A DNA stretch of 62,918 nucleotides from Desulfurellaceae bacterium (GCA_021296095.1 JAGWBB010000003.1:1-62918); one strand, 5' to 3'; positions 49,569-59,696 are shown, counted from the first letter of the stretch. Numbers and translations are program-made. The notes: generated by a model from the sequence alone, not told the origin.

Positions 49569-50435
49569 ATGAAGGAATTTGCTGATCGAGTTGCCGTTGT
49601 CACCGGAGCCGCCAGCGGGATTGGTCGAGCCCTGGCCGGGCGCTTTGCCGCCGCACAGATGAAAGTCGTGCTGGCCGATGTCGAGGCCGAGGCGCTGCGG
49701 GCTGCCGAGCACGAGCTGAAGGCGCAGGGCGCGCAGGCTCTGGGTGTCGTGACCGATGTGTCCAAGGCCGACCAGGTCGAAAGCCTGGCCCGGCGCGCCG
49801 TGGACGCCTTTGGCGGCGTGCATATTGTGTGCAACAACGCGGGCGTTGGCGCGGGCGGTATCACTTGGAGTCATCCGCTCAAGGATTGGGAATGGGTGAT
49901 GGGCGTCAACCTGTGGGGTGTGATTCACGGCGTGCGGACCTTCGTGCCCATCATGCTGGAGCAGGGCACCGACGGCCATATCGTCAATACGGCTTCCATG
50001 GCCGGGCTGGTGTCGGGGCCGTTCATGAGCATCTACGATGTGACCAAACACGGGGTGGTGACCCTGTCCGAGTCGCTCCACTACGAACTCATGATGCAGG
50101 CTGCACCGGTCAAGGTGTCGGTTCTGTGCCCGGGCTTTGTCAGGACCAACATCCTCGACTCCGAGCGCAACCGGCCGTCCGAGTTGCAGACCCCCGAGCA
50201 GGAGCTGGACGAAGCCGGCCAAGCCATGGGCCAGACCTTCCGGCAGTTTATCGAGCAGGGCATGCCGCCGGCCGAGCTGGCCGAAAAGGTCTTTGCCGCC
50301 GTCCAGGACGAAAAGTTCTACATCCTGCCCCACCCGGAACTGCTGGAGACGGTGCGTTTGCGCATGGAAGACATTCTGGAGCAGCGCAACCCGACGCTGG
50401 CCATGCCGGGCTTTTTCGGCGCGTCCGGGAGCTGA
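49569..50435 (+). CDS. Short-chain dehydrogenase/reductase
   Basis: 288 residues from the ATG at 49569 with AGAGAGGAA upstream. Motifs: TGAASGIGRALAG, DVEAEALRAAE, NNAGVGAGGITW, the Ser in NTASMAGLVSG and YDVTK, then CPGFVRTNI. The C-terminal extension (PAELAEKVFAAVQDEKFYIL) is typical of a subgroup acting on bulky lipophilic alcohols. Its stop codon is only 14 bp before the start of pglW, so the BREX locus begins directly at this gene's 3' end. Confidence 0.9.
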   Translation: MKEFADRVAVVTGAASGIGRALAGRFAAAQMKVVLADVEAEALRAAEHELKAQGAQALGVVTDVSKADQVESLARRAVDAFGGVHIVCNNAGVGAGGITWSHPLKDWEWVMGVNLWGVIHGVRTFVPIMLEQGTDGHIVNTASMAGLVSGPFMSIYDVTKHGVVTLSESLHYELMMQAAPVKVSVLCPGFVRTNILDSERNRPSELQTPEQELDEAGQAMGQTFRQFIEQGMPPAELAEKVFAAVQDEKFYILPHPELLETVRLRMEDILEQRNPTLAMPGFFGASGS

Positions 50436-50449
50436 TAACGAATACGGCA

Positions 50450-53400
50450 ATGGACGAGGCAAAAAACTGGACTACCATCGCCGAATCGCGCTTTCCGTGG
50501 GAACGTGAAGCGCTGGAGTTCGTGCGCCAGCGGTTTCCCTCCCATGAGCCGTATCGAGCTTGGTCAAACTTTGAGTTCATTGCCGACGACGGCAGTATCA
50601 ATGAAGTTGATTTGCTTGTCTTCTCGCCACAGGGCTTTTTTCTGATTGAGATCAAGAGCCGCCCGGGCCGTTTATCCGGTGACGCCGGGACCTGGATCTG
50701 GGAGACCGACAATAGGCGATTGACAACTGATAATCCATTGATCGCGGCCAACACCAAAGCCAAAAAGCTTGCCGCGCTGTTGCAGCGCCAGAAAGTCAGC
50801 AGGAAAAAGGGACGCTTACCCTATCTCGAAACCTTGGTGTTCTGCTCCGCGCCCGAGCTTCAATGCGGGTTGCAGGGCACGGCACGCTACCACGTCTGTC
50901 TGCGTGACCGAGACAAAGAGGCCGGTAGGCCAGACCGGCCCGGTATCATGGCCGCAATCCGGGGGCGTAAATGTCCGGGTCTTGATCGTCAGCCCAGAGG
51001 CACCCACGATAGGCCGACCGCAAAGACCGTTAGCCAAGCGCTTGAGCAGGCTGGCATTCGGCCCTCGCAGCGCCAGCGGCGGGTCGGTGACTATATCCTG
51101 GATGAGATTGTCGCAGACGGACCGGGCTATCAAGACTGGCGGGCAAGTCATGCCCAAATCCCTGAGACGCAGCGCTGGGTACGACTGTATCAGGTGCGGG
51201 CTGAGGCGTCGGAAGAGGATCGGCAGAAAATCGAGCGGGCGGCCAAACGGGAGTTTCAACTCCTTGAGATGCTCCAGCATCCAGGCATTCTGCGTACGCA
51301 CGGTTTCACTCCGCACGAACTCGGCCCCGCCATTATTTTTGAGTACGATGCGTCGTCGGTCCGACTCGACCATTACCTCGCGGCACCCCGAGAGGCGCTA
51401 AGTCTTGATCTGGCCTTGGATCTGGCTCGCCAAATAGCCGAAGCGGTTCGTTTTGCCCACGAAAAGAAAGTCATCCACCGTGGGCTAAGCCCACAAAGTA
51501 TTTTCGTGATCGCACCGAACTCTGCTCAGCCACGGATCAAGATACTTAATTGGCAGGTCGGCTCTCGGCTCGGCAGCAGTTCAGCTGACGTTTCACGAGA
51601 GATAACACCAACATCGCATATTGACCGCTTCGTCGAAGATGCCCGGATGGCGTATCTGGCGCCAGAAGCACTCACAGATGAGGCGACTATTGGCGAGTAC
51701 ATGGATGTCTTCTCGCTTGGTGCGATTGCCTACCATCTGTTCTCAGGGGTTGCCCCGGCCGCCAGCAGCCTTGAGCTGCACGAAAAACTGCGGGAAACCA
51801 AAGGACTTCAGATCAGCTCTGTCCTCAATGGCGCCAGCGAAGAACTCCAGATTCTCATTCAGTACAGCACCCATCCCGAGGTCATGGAGCGTATCGACTC
51901 AGCGGCCGACTTTTTGGCCTATCTGGAGGCGGTCGAAGATGACCTCACCACCCCTGCCGACGACGCCATTGATGATCCCAATCGAGCCCAAAAAGGAGAC
52001 CGCCTTGCCGGGAACTTCACCGTCCTCAAGCGTCTCGGTCAGAGAGCGTCTTCCGTCGCTTTGCTTGTCGAACGTGATAGCCAAGAGTTTGTCCTCAAAC
52101 TTGCCAGCGACCCCGAGCATAATACTCGTCTCCGGGATGAGGCCGAGGTGCTGCAAAAACTGCGTCACCCTCACCTCGTTGAGTACGCCGAGGTGCTCGA
52201 ATTGGGCGACCGCGTCGCGATTCTGCTCCGACCAGTGCTCGCCGACCGGGAAACGCGTCGGGTCGAAACCCTCGGCGAGCGGCTCCGTAAGGAGGGGCGG
52301 CTGTCAATAGACCTCCTCCAGCGGTTTGGTGAAGATCTCCTTGGGGTTGTGAATTTTTTGGAGGAACAGGGGATTTCGCACCGCGACATCAAGCCCGACA
52401 ATATCGCCGTTGGTAATGTCGGCAGCGGCTCCCGCCTGCATCTGGTGCTGTTCGATTTTTCGCTCTCTCGCGCCCCCGCCGACAATATCCGAGCCGGTAC
52501 GACGAGCTATCTCGATCCGCTCCTGCCGCTGCGCAAACCACCCCGCTGGGATCTGCACGCGGAGCGTTACGCCGCAGCCATGACACTGCATGAACTGGCC
52601 ACCGGCACGCTGCCCCAGTGGGGGGACGGCAAGACCGATCCTTCGCTTCTTGACTGTGAGATTACGCTCGATGCCGAACTGTTTGACTCCAGTCTGCGAG
52701 ATGGCCTAACCGCGTTCTTCCAAGCGGCCTTTCGTCGTAACCCGGCCGAGCGGTTTGATAACGCTGAGGACATGCTGCGGACCTGGCGGCAGGCTTTTGA
52801 AGGGGTGGAGCAGTCCCAGTTGGTCGCTGATCTTGACGACGAAGAAACGCTCCGTCAGCGCCTCGCTGGAGTGGCGCCCGATACCCGCATCTCAGAGCTT
52901 GCTTTGGGAACCCTCGCCAGCAACGTCCTTGATCGGGAAAACATCCTGACTGTCGAAGACCTGTTGAGCGTTCCTTTGCGTAAGTTGCAGCGACTGCGGG
53001 GCGTCGGCAATAAGACCCGACGCGATATTGCGACGCTTATCAAAATCCTCCGCGAACAGCCCGACAGCCCGTCGATTGCCGACAGTCTGGACAGCCTGGC
53101 AGACGAGCCGGTGCCCCCTACAGCGCCGATTGAGTATGGCTTGCTGAGCGTGGATCTATTGGCTCGCCGCATCACCAGTGGCGGAACACGGGATGACGAG
53201 ACAAGCCGGCGGTCCGTGCGAGCCCTGCTGGGCCTCGATTCTCAGTTAGGCGACGCGTGGCCGAGTCAGTCTGACGTTGGGCGACATCTGAAGATGTCGC
53301 GAGCACAGGTTGGGCAACGGCTCGGCAAATTCTTCATACGCTGGTCTAAAGAGCCCGCGCTGACCAAGCTGCGGAGCGATATGGTAGACATACTGACTCA

Positions 53401-54622
53401 TGCCGGCGGAGTGATGGTTGTCACCGAACTGGCCGAGGCGCTGCTGCTGGCCCGTGGTTCCTCTCGGGACGAACCGCTGCGCACCCAGCTTGCGCTGGCA
53501 GTGGCACGCTCGGGTATCGAAGCTGAGCAGACAAAAAAAGCGCCACGGTTTGCCGTGCGACGCGACCCCGAGCGCGTGCTGGTGGCAGTCAGCCAAGAGT
53601 TGGCCGCGTATGCCAGCCGTCTCGGCAATCAGGCAGATTCACTTGCTAAGGAGGACCCGCTCGTTTCTCCGGCTTGGGTCTTGGAGCGACTCCGGAAGAT
53701 TCAGCCTCCGACCGGGGCTCCGACCTTGTCTGATTCTCGCCTCGTGCAGCTGGCGGCGGCGGCTTCGCGGCACGCAGCGGTATCCAGCCGTCAGGAGTTA
53801 TACCCGCGCGGAATGGATGCCGCGCGAGCGCTCAAGCTGTCGCAAGGCGCCTTGTATGTCGGCAAGCTTAGCGTGCAGGAGCTGCATGCCCGGGTGCAGA
53901 GCCGGTATCCAGAGGCGGCAAAGCTGCTTGACCGCCCAGAGCTGGACGCCGTGCTGCGCGATGCAGGATTACATTTTGAGTGGAAGGCGACAGAGAAGAA
54001 GTATGTCAGTCGCTCGTTTGAGGCAGTTTCTGTTTCTGGAACGAGCGACTCGTTTTCCGGGTCGGTGGTCGAGGGAGGAGAGGTGACTCCCGAACAGGCC
54101 GATGCGCGGCGGTTTGAGGAACGCCTGAGGCGAGGGGCGCAGGAAGGATCGTTTTTGGCCTTAGTGGTCAATCCGAAGCGTTATGAATCGGCGGGGCGAG
54201 CGTTGTCAGAACGGTTTCCGGTTGAGTTGGTGGATTTTGAGGGGATGTTTATTGAGGCGCTCCGACACAAGGCGGACGAGGCGAAGGTGGATTGGGAGCT
54301 GGTGCTACAGGCTGATGCAAGACCGTACCAGGGAGATTGGGACTCTTTAACGAGGTTGGTCGAGTATCGAGCAATGCCGCTGGTTGAGGAGCGGTTAATG
54401 CGGGCGGAGAAAACGGTCCTGATGATGTATGCCGGCTTATTGGCGCGCTACGATCAGATGGCAGTGCTGGAACGGCTGCGGGAGTCGGTCGGGAGACCCG
54501 GGGGCATACCGGGGCTGTGGTTGCTGTTGGCGGGAGATCAGCAGGCAATGCTGGAGGGGAGGGCGGTTCCGCTGTTGAGTCCGGGCCAACGGGTGCGGGT
54601 GCCGGACCTGTGGCTGCGATAG
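50450..54622 (+). CDS. pglW: BREX type 2 kinase PglW with NERD nuclease domain
   Basis: 1,390 residues from the ATG at 50450; the open frame extends back to 49829 through the SDR gene and is spurious there. Domains in order: NERD nuclease-like domain (about 13-130) with the D...ExK core in NEVDLLVFSPQGFFLIEIKS; a BREX-type linker (QALEQAGIRPSQRQRRVGDY); a first kinase-like domain with catalytic loop HRGLSP at 343, lacking the Asp; a second kinase domain with HRDIKPDN from 644 and DFS at 669-671; a helix-hairpin-helix-like region (about 811-866, LRKLQRLRGVGNKTRRDIA); and a long C-terminal region. In the Streptomyces Pgl system PglW is an active protein kinase required for phage resistance. Confidence 0.9.
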   Translation: MDEAKNWTTIAESRFPWEREALEFVRQRFPSHEPYRAWSNFEFIADDGSINEVDLLVFSPQGFFLIEIKSRPGRLSGDAGTWIWETDNRRLTTDNPLIAANTKAKKLAALLQRQKVSRKKGRLPYLETLVFCSAPELQCGLQGTARYHVCLRDRDKEAGRPDRPGIMAAIRGRKCPGLDRQPRGTHDRPTAKTVSQALEQAGIRPSQRQRRVGDYILDEIVADGPGYQDWRASHAQIPETQRWVRLYQVRAEASEEDRQKIERAAKREFQLLEMLQHPGILRTHGFTPHELGPAIIFEYDASSVRLDHYLAAPREALSLDLALDLARQIAEAVRFAHEKKVIHRGLSPQSIFVIAPNSAQPRIKILNWQVGSRLGSSSADVSREITPTSHIDRFVEDARMAYLAPEALTDEATIGEYMDVFSLGAIAYHLFSGVAPAASSLELHEKLRETKGLQISSVLNGASEELQILIQYSTHPEVMERIDSAADFLAYLEAVEDDLTTPADDAIDDPNRAQKGDRLAGNFTVLKRLGQRASSVALLVERDSQEFVLKLASDPEHNTRLRDEAEVLQKLRHPHLVEYAEVLELGDRVAILLRPVLADRETRRVETLGERLRKEGRLSIDLLQRFGEDLLGVVNFLEEQGISHRDIKPDNIAVGNVGSGSRLHLVLFDFSLSRAPADNIRAGTTSYLDPLLPLRKPPRWDLHAERYAAAMTLHELATGTLPQWGDGKTDPSLLDCEITLDAELFDSSLRDGLTAFFQAAFRRNPAERFDNAEDMLRTWRQAFEGVEQSQLVADLDDEETLRQRLAGVAPDTRISELALGTLASNVLDRENILTVEDLLSVPLRKLQRLRGVGNKTRRDIATLIKILREQPDSPSIADSLDSLADEPVPPTAPIEYGLLSVDLLARRITSGGTRDDETSRRSVRALLGLDSQLGDAWPSQSDVGRHLKMSRAQVGQRLGKFFIRWSKEPALTKLRSDMVDILTHAGGVMVVTELAEALLLARGSSRDEPLRTQLALAVARSGIEAEQTKKAPRFAVRRDPERVLVAVSQELAAYASRLGNQADSLAKEDPLVSPAWVLERLRKIQPPTGAPTLSDSRLVQLAAAASRHAAVSSRQELYPRGMDAARALKLSQGALYVGKLSVQELHARVQSRYPEAAKLLDRPELDAVLRDAGLHFEWKATEKKYVSRSFEAVSVSGTSDSFSGSVVEGGEVTPEQADARRFEERLRRGAQEGSFLALVVNPKRYESAGRALSERFPVELVDFEGMFIEALRHKADEAKVDWELVLQADARPYQGDWDSLTRLVEYRAMPLVEERLMRAEKTVLMMYAGLLARYDQMAVLERLRESVGRPGGIPGLWLLLAGDQQAMLEGRAVPLLSPGQRVRVPDLWLR

Positions 54623-54633
54623 GAGTTCTATTC

Positions 54634-57600
54634 ATGTCTCTCCTCACAGACCTCCAAGCCCGGCTTCGTACCCTTGAAGCCGACCTCCTGGAACGCAGCG
54701 ACTCCGACGCCATCCCGGAAGTCCGCCAGACCCTTTACTCAGAATACCGAAAAGCCCAAGAGGCCGAACGCACCGCCCAGATCTACGAGACGTGGCGCGA
54801 AGACTACATCACCCAGGTCGCTGCCGCCTGGGTTCTCAGCTGCGTCTTCGCCCGTTTCCTGGAAGACAACCGGCTCATCGATCCCATCCCACCCACCATC
54901 TCCGGCCCGGGAGAGCGCCTCGTCCGCGCCCGAGACGAACACGAGCTGTACTTTCGTACCCATCCAACCGAGACAGACCGGGAGTACCTGCTCCACACCT
55001 TCCGCAGCCTGTCTGCCTTGCCGGGCGCGAGTGACATCTTCGGTCAGCACAACCCGGTCCACGAACTTCCCAACTGGTTGAGTGGCGACGCGGCGGGACA
55101 GCTGCTGAGATTCTTTCAGCGCATTGACGCCGAGACGGGCGCTTTAGTCCACGACTTCACCGACCCGGACTGGGCCACCCGCTTCTTGGGCGACCTGTAT
55201 CAAGACCTGTCCGAAGCCGCCCGCAAGAAGTACGCCCTTTTGCAAACCCCGAAGTTTGTCGAAGAGTTCATTCTCGACCGGACCTTAGAGCCGGCTCTGG
55301 AGGAATTTGGGCTGCAAGACTTCCGTATGATTGACCCGGCCTGCGGCAGTGGTCATTTTCTGCTGGGCAGTTTCGGCCGTTTGCTCGACCGCTGGCAGCG
55401 CCAGGAGCCGGGCACGAACGTGCGGGTATTGGCACAGCGGGCCTTGGATAGCGTGTGTGGCGTAGACGTGAACCCGTATGCCGCCGCAATCGCCCGCTTT
55501 CGCTTACTGCTGGCGGCGATGAAAGAGTCCGGGATTAAGCGGATGGCTGACGCCGGCGTTTCGGATTCATGTGGCGTGTGGGGATTCGTTGATTCATGGT
55601 GTACCGGGTGGCGATCAGCTGGGGATGGGCTGGCACGCACTCGATCATGTGTATCAGAACGAAGATCGGGAAGAGCTGTATCGGATTCTGAAGCCGGGGC
55701 ATTATCATGCGGTGGTGGCGAACCCGCCATATATCACGGTGAAGGATAGGGCGTTGAACAATGCGTATCGGGAACGCCACTCTTCCTGCCACCGCCAGTA
55801 TTCCCTCTCCGTTCCATTTATGCAGAGAATATTCAGCCTTGCCGTCAGTGGTGGATTCACTGGTCAAATTACGGCTAATTCGTTTATGAAGCGGGAGTTT
55901 GGTAAGAAGCTGATCGAAAAGTTTTTGCCTACGATTGATCTGACTCACGTTATTGATACATCGGGAGCATATATCCCTGGGCATGGGACCCCAACGATTA
56001 TTCTCTTTGGACGTAACAGACGTTCTAGGGGAGCAACGGTTCGCACCGCGATGGGGATTAAGGGAGAACCGACTACGCCGACCGATCCCTCACAAGGATT
56101 GGTCTGGACAGCTATCCTAAATCAAATTCATCATCCTAACTCGGAAAGCGATTACATCAGTGTCCGAGATGCAGACCTCCTATCCTTCACTCACCATCCC
56201 TGGACTCTCAGCGGAGGTGGTGCGACAGACTTAAAAGATTTTCTTGATCAGGAATCGAATCAGACGCTTTCCGAATGTATCGGGATAATTGGGTTTGTCT
56301 GCATGACCCGGGCCGATGATGTCTATTTTGCGAAAGAGGGCGACTTTCTCAGACGCGGAATCGAGAAAAAAAATACGGTATTTAATGTGGAAGGTGATCG
56401 CGTCCGCGACTGGGCCATCACAGACCCCAATGCAACTCTTTTCCCTTACAACTCTGAATTGCAACCAATAGTCGAGTTCTCAGAGGCGCCTGTTATACGT
56501 TTCCTTTGGCCTCATCGTACTCATTTGTGGCTCCGACGAGAGCCCAATGGTAACCATCGAGAGATAGGGCTCACGTGGTATGAGTGGAGCCGATTCCAGC
56601 GCGAACGCTTTCGCACCCCTCTCTCCATCGCCTTTGCCTTCGTTTCGACCCATAATCACTTCGTCCTTGATCGTGGCGGGAAGGTCTTCAACCGCTCAGC
56701 GCCGATCATCAAGTTGCCCAGCGATGCCACCGAGGATGATCATCTTGCTCTGCTCGGTCTGCTCAATAGCTCTACGGCGTGCTTTTGGATGAAGCAGGTG
56801 CTCCACGATAAAGGAAACGGAGGAATAGGTGGGGGAATCGCAAATGAAGAATGGGAACGCTTTTTCGAATATACCTCCGGGGGCTTAGCCAAGTTTCCAG
56901 TACCCAAACGGAAACCAGAAGAACTGCCTAATTTTCTCAACTCCTTGACAGAGGAGTATAAACAGAGCCGACCAGATTCCATAACGAGAGGTAGCACGGC
57001 TTCCATCCTAGCCTTAGCGGTTGATGATGCTCCCTTCAGGTCTATCTTACATCGAATGATTGCTCTCCAAGAAGAACTCGACTGGCAATGCTACCGCCTG
57101 TACCAGCTTCTGGACACCGATCTCACCTACGACAAGGAACCGCCGCCTATCCAACTCGGCCAGCGCGCATTCGAGATCGTCATGGCCCGCAAGATGGCAG
57201 CGGGCGAACTGGAGACGAGTTGGTTTGAGCGGCACGGCTCAACACCGATCACCGAGATTCCTGCCGAGTGGCCGGACGACTATAAACGCCTTGTTGAGCG
57301 TCGAATCGAGCTGATTCAGACCGACCGCAACATTGGCCTGATCGAACAACCCGAATACAAACGCCGCTGGAACACCGAAGCGTGGGAATCGCAACTGGAA
57401 CGGGCGCTCCGCAACTGGCTCCTCGACCGCCTTGAAAGCAACTTTGACTTTGACGGACGCATGAATGATGAAGGCAAGGCAACTGCCAAGTTCGATGACA
57501 CTCTGGTCTCACTGAACCAGCTCGCCGATGCGGCCCGGCAAGACGCGGATTTTATGAGAGTGGCGGAGCTGTACCGCAACGATCCGGCTTTTGACGTGCT

Positions 57601-58243
57601 GAAGCTCGTCGGCGACTTGGTGGAGGCCGAGAGCGTGCCGCTGCTGCCAGTGCTACGCTACAAGGCCGGCGGGCGACGCAAACGGGCCGAGTGGGAACGG
57701 ACGTGGGAGCTACAGAGAGAGGAAGATAGGCTCGCGTCAAAGCGGGAAGAGACGAAAGAAGACAGACCTCTTGGCGACTCGGCGGCTACGCCTGATATCC
57801 CCGTTCCACCCAGATACGCCGGAAAGGATTTCGCCACTACTACCTACTGGCGCCTGCGCGGCAAACTCGATGTGCCCAAAGAACGCTGGGTCAGCTTTCC
57901 CCATTGCGAAGGTGCTGACGGGACACTGATGATCGCCTGGGCTGGCTACGATCACCTCCAGCTCGCCCTCGCTATCAGCGCCCACTACGTCAATGTCCAA
58001 GACCGTCTCGGTGGCCGCGATGACCCCCGCCTCATCCCCCTGCTCGGCTGTTTGATCGAACTCCTGCCCTGGCTCAAACAGTGGCACAACGACGTAAGCC
58101 CCGAATTTGGCACGCCGATGGGTACCTACTTCGATAACTTCGTCCAAGATGAAGCCCGCCAGATGGGTAAAACTCTGGACGAAATCAAAGCCTGGCAAGC
58201 ACCGAAGAAGACTACTCGCCGCCGTAAGAAGGTAACGGCGTAG
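54634..58243 (+). pseudogene. pglX: BREX type 2 adenine methyltransferase PglX, frameshifted
   Basis: The ATG at 54634 lies 11 bp after pglW with TAGGAG upstream. The first frame carries the SAM motif DPACGSGHFLLG from residue 234 and reads to KRMADAG near 55555. The protein then continues in the next frame as FRIHVACGDSLIHGVPGGD, with the catalytic VVANPPYITVKD (Asn codon at 55721), to 58243. The whole would be about 1,200 residues, the usual PglX size. Around 55550-55570 either one base is extra or two are missing. The two methyltransferase motifs lie on opposite sides of the break, so neither fragment alone can methylate DNA. No long homopolymer is present at the site. Confidence 0.87.
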
Positions 58244-58254
58244 CCATTCAGACT

Positions 58255-58842
58255 ATGTCGGATTTCTCCCCAAACGTTGTCATTGTCGCCGGACCGAACG
58301 GTAGTGGTAAATCAACCGCTGCTCCAAGCCTGCTACGCGATTACCTGGGTCTGACCGAATTTGTCAACGCCGATGTCATCGCACGGGGTTTGTCAGGTTT
58401 TCAGGCTGAAGCGGTCGCCATACGAGCCGGTCGTATCATGCAGGCTCGCTTGCGAGAACTGGCATCGCAGCGGAGAGACTTTGCCTTTGAAACAACGCTG
58501 GCTTCGCGTAGCTTTGCCTCTTGGTTGCGGGAGCTGCGTGATTCAGGTTATCGCGCGCATCTGCTTTTCCTGTGGCTCTCGTCACCTGAACTGGCCATCT
58601 CGCGGGTAGCCGCTCGGGTTCAACAGGGCGGCCACCACGTGCAGGAAGAAATAGTCAGAAGACGCTATCAGCGCGGCCTGCAAAATTTTTTCAAGCTCTA
58701 CCGGCCTATTGTGGACTCGTGGGTGTTGTTCGACAATGGATCAGAACAAGGACGCCAGCAGATTGCCTCATATATCGGCGGTGAGGAACTACTCATTTCC
58801 AACGTAAGACTCTGGGACACTATCCGAGGACAATACGCATGA
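58255..58842 (+). CDS. Zeta-toxin-like P-loop kinase
   Basis: 195 residues. The Walker A motif is VIVAGPNGSGKSTAAPSLL near residues 8-26, followed by EFVNADVIARGLSGFQAEAV, the ADF/NADxIA motif of zeta toxins, then FAFETTLASRSFASWL and FLWLSSPELAISRVAARVQQ with GGHHVQEEIVRRRY. Zeta toxins phosphorylate UDP-N-acetylglucosamine and block wall synthesis, though many chromosomal relatives are untested. It lies 11 bp after pglX on the same strand and overlaps the next small gene by ATGA. Confidence 0.85.
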   Translation: MSDFSPNVVIVAGPNGSGKSTAAPSLLRDYLGLTEFVNADVIARGLSGFQAEAVAIRAGRIMQARLRELASQRRDFAFETTLASRSFASWLRELRDSGYRAHLLFLWLSSPELAISRVAARVQQGGHHVQEEIVRRRYQRGLQNFFKLYRPIVDSWVLFDNGSEQGRQQIASYIGGEELLISNVRLWDTIRGQYA

Positions 58843-59036
58843 TCCGAAAAGACCAAAATCAAAACGACGTAATTACCGAACGCTTTCGAGATATTGCCAA
58901 GCTCGAAGCCGTCCTGATCGAAGCGGGTCGTCGAGCCATACAGGAGCACGCCCGAGCAGGCAGAAAGGTGCCGTTCTGGAAAGATGGGCGGGTGGTATGG
59001 AAGAGGCCGGAAATCGACCCCTTGGAGTCTGAGTGA
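58839..59036 (+). CDS. Small partner of the zeta-like kinase, possible antitoxin
   Basis: 65 residues, starting with an ATGA overlap into the zeta-like gene. It has a helical, charged N-terminus (NDVITERFRDIAKLEAVLIE) and ends with the motif VPFWKDGRVVWKRPEIDP. Small proteins with a ...VWRDGKVV... ending are common next to chromosomal zeta-like kinases, which supports a functional pair. Direct evidence that it is an antitoxin is lacking. Confidence 0.65.
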   Translation: MIRKDQNQNDVITERFRDIAKLEAVLIEAGRRAIQEHARAGRKVPFWKDGRVVWKRPEIDPLESE

Positions 59037-59064
59037 AGGGAAGGGGATGAGATGCCTTTGTCTG

Positions 59065-59364
59065 CTAAGCCGACGACCCCATCTCGGCGAACACCCGCAC
59101 CTGTGACAAATCCGCTCTTTGCTCAGCCTGCCACAAGTCGTAGCGCTGCTGCATCGTGAGCCAGGTTTGCCGAGACGTGCCAAACGCCTTCTCCAAACGT
59201 AGCGCCATGTCTGGTGTGATGGCCGTATGGCCGTTAATGATGTTTGACAGAGATTGACGGGTCACACACAAGCCTTTTGCCGCTTCCGTCACTGTCAAGC
59301 CCAAAGGGCCAAGGTATAGGGTTTTGAGCACTGTGCCCGGATGTTCAGGATCATGCATCGGCAT
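59065..59364 (-). CDS. higA: HigA-type antitoxin
   Basis: 99 residues. The HigA start (PEHPGTVLKTLYLGPLGLTV), helix-turn-helix (TEAAKGLCVTRQSLSNIING) and the PDMALRLEKAFGTSRQTWLT block are typical. It follows higB after 12 bp on the minus strand, against the direction of the BREX genes around it. Confidence 0.93.
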   Translation of the reverse strand: MPMHDPEHPGTVLKTLYLGPLGLTVTEAAKGLCVTRQSLSNIINGHTAITPDMALRLEKAFGTSRQTWLTMQQRYDLWQAEQRADLSQVRVFAEMGSSA

Positions 59365-59376
59365 AAGAAAGGCTCC

Positions 59377-59655
59377 CTAATGATAATCTATATAGTCCAC
59401 ATCAAAGGCATCGCCAGCCACGAACCGGAAGATAACACGCCAATTCCCGCTGACCCGCACGGCATAGAAGCCTTTACGGTTTCCTCGGAGAGGGTGAAAG
59501 TCTGAGCCAGGATAGTTCAAATCCTCTGCTCTGACAGCCGCGTCAAGCAAAGTGAGAATTGATCGCAAACGAGACACATGCTCTGGGTTCAAACGTGAAG
59601 CATCTTTCTGCTTATAGAGCCGCCGTAATCCCCGGTGGCGTATGTTCCGAATCAT
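59377..59655 (-). CDS. higB: HigB-type toxin
   Basis: 92 residues. Family pattern: IRNIRHRGLRRLYKQKDASR, LRSILTLLDAAVRAEDL, FHPLRGNRKGFYAVRVSGNW and RVIFRFVAGDAFDVDYIDYH. HigB is a ribosome-dependent mRNA endonuclease. It is read from its own promoter and palindromic operator at 59667-59696, between the zeta-like pair and pglY. The module is reversed with respect to the BREX operon. Confidence 0.93.
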   Translation of the reverse strand: MIRNIRHRGLRRLYKQKDASRLNPEHVSRLRSILTLLDAAVRAEDLNYPGSDFHPLRGNRKGFYAVRVSGNWRVIFRFVAGDAFDVDYIDYH

Positions 59656-59666
59656 GGAGAAGACCC

Positions 59667-59696
59667 AGAGTAAAGCGTCAATTGACGATTGTCAAT
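59667..59696 (-). promoter_or_regulatory. Promoter and overlapping palindromic operators of higBA
   Basis: Minus strand: TTGACA (59695-59690), 17-nt spacer, TACTCT (59672-59667). Two palindromes overlap the promoter: CGTCAATTGACG (59676-59687, perfect) and ATTGAC-GATT-GTCAAT (59681-59696). They are good candidates for HigA binding and autorepression. About 70 bp to the right, pglY starts on the other strand, so bound HigA could also affect it. Confidence 0.6.

Noticed and set aside
49829-50449. The pglW frame is open for 620 bp further upstream, giving a 1,597-residue protein
   Set aside because: This part overlaps the SDR gene in another frame and has no sequence resembling a protein family; the NERD domain begins right after the ATG at 50450.
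55545-55575. Phase-variable tract in pglX as in Streptomyces
   Set aside because: No homopolymer or short tandem repeat is present at the frameshift, so slippage there is unlikely.
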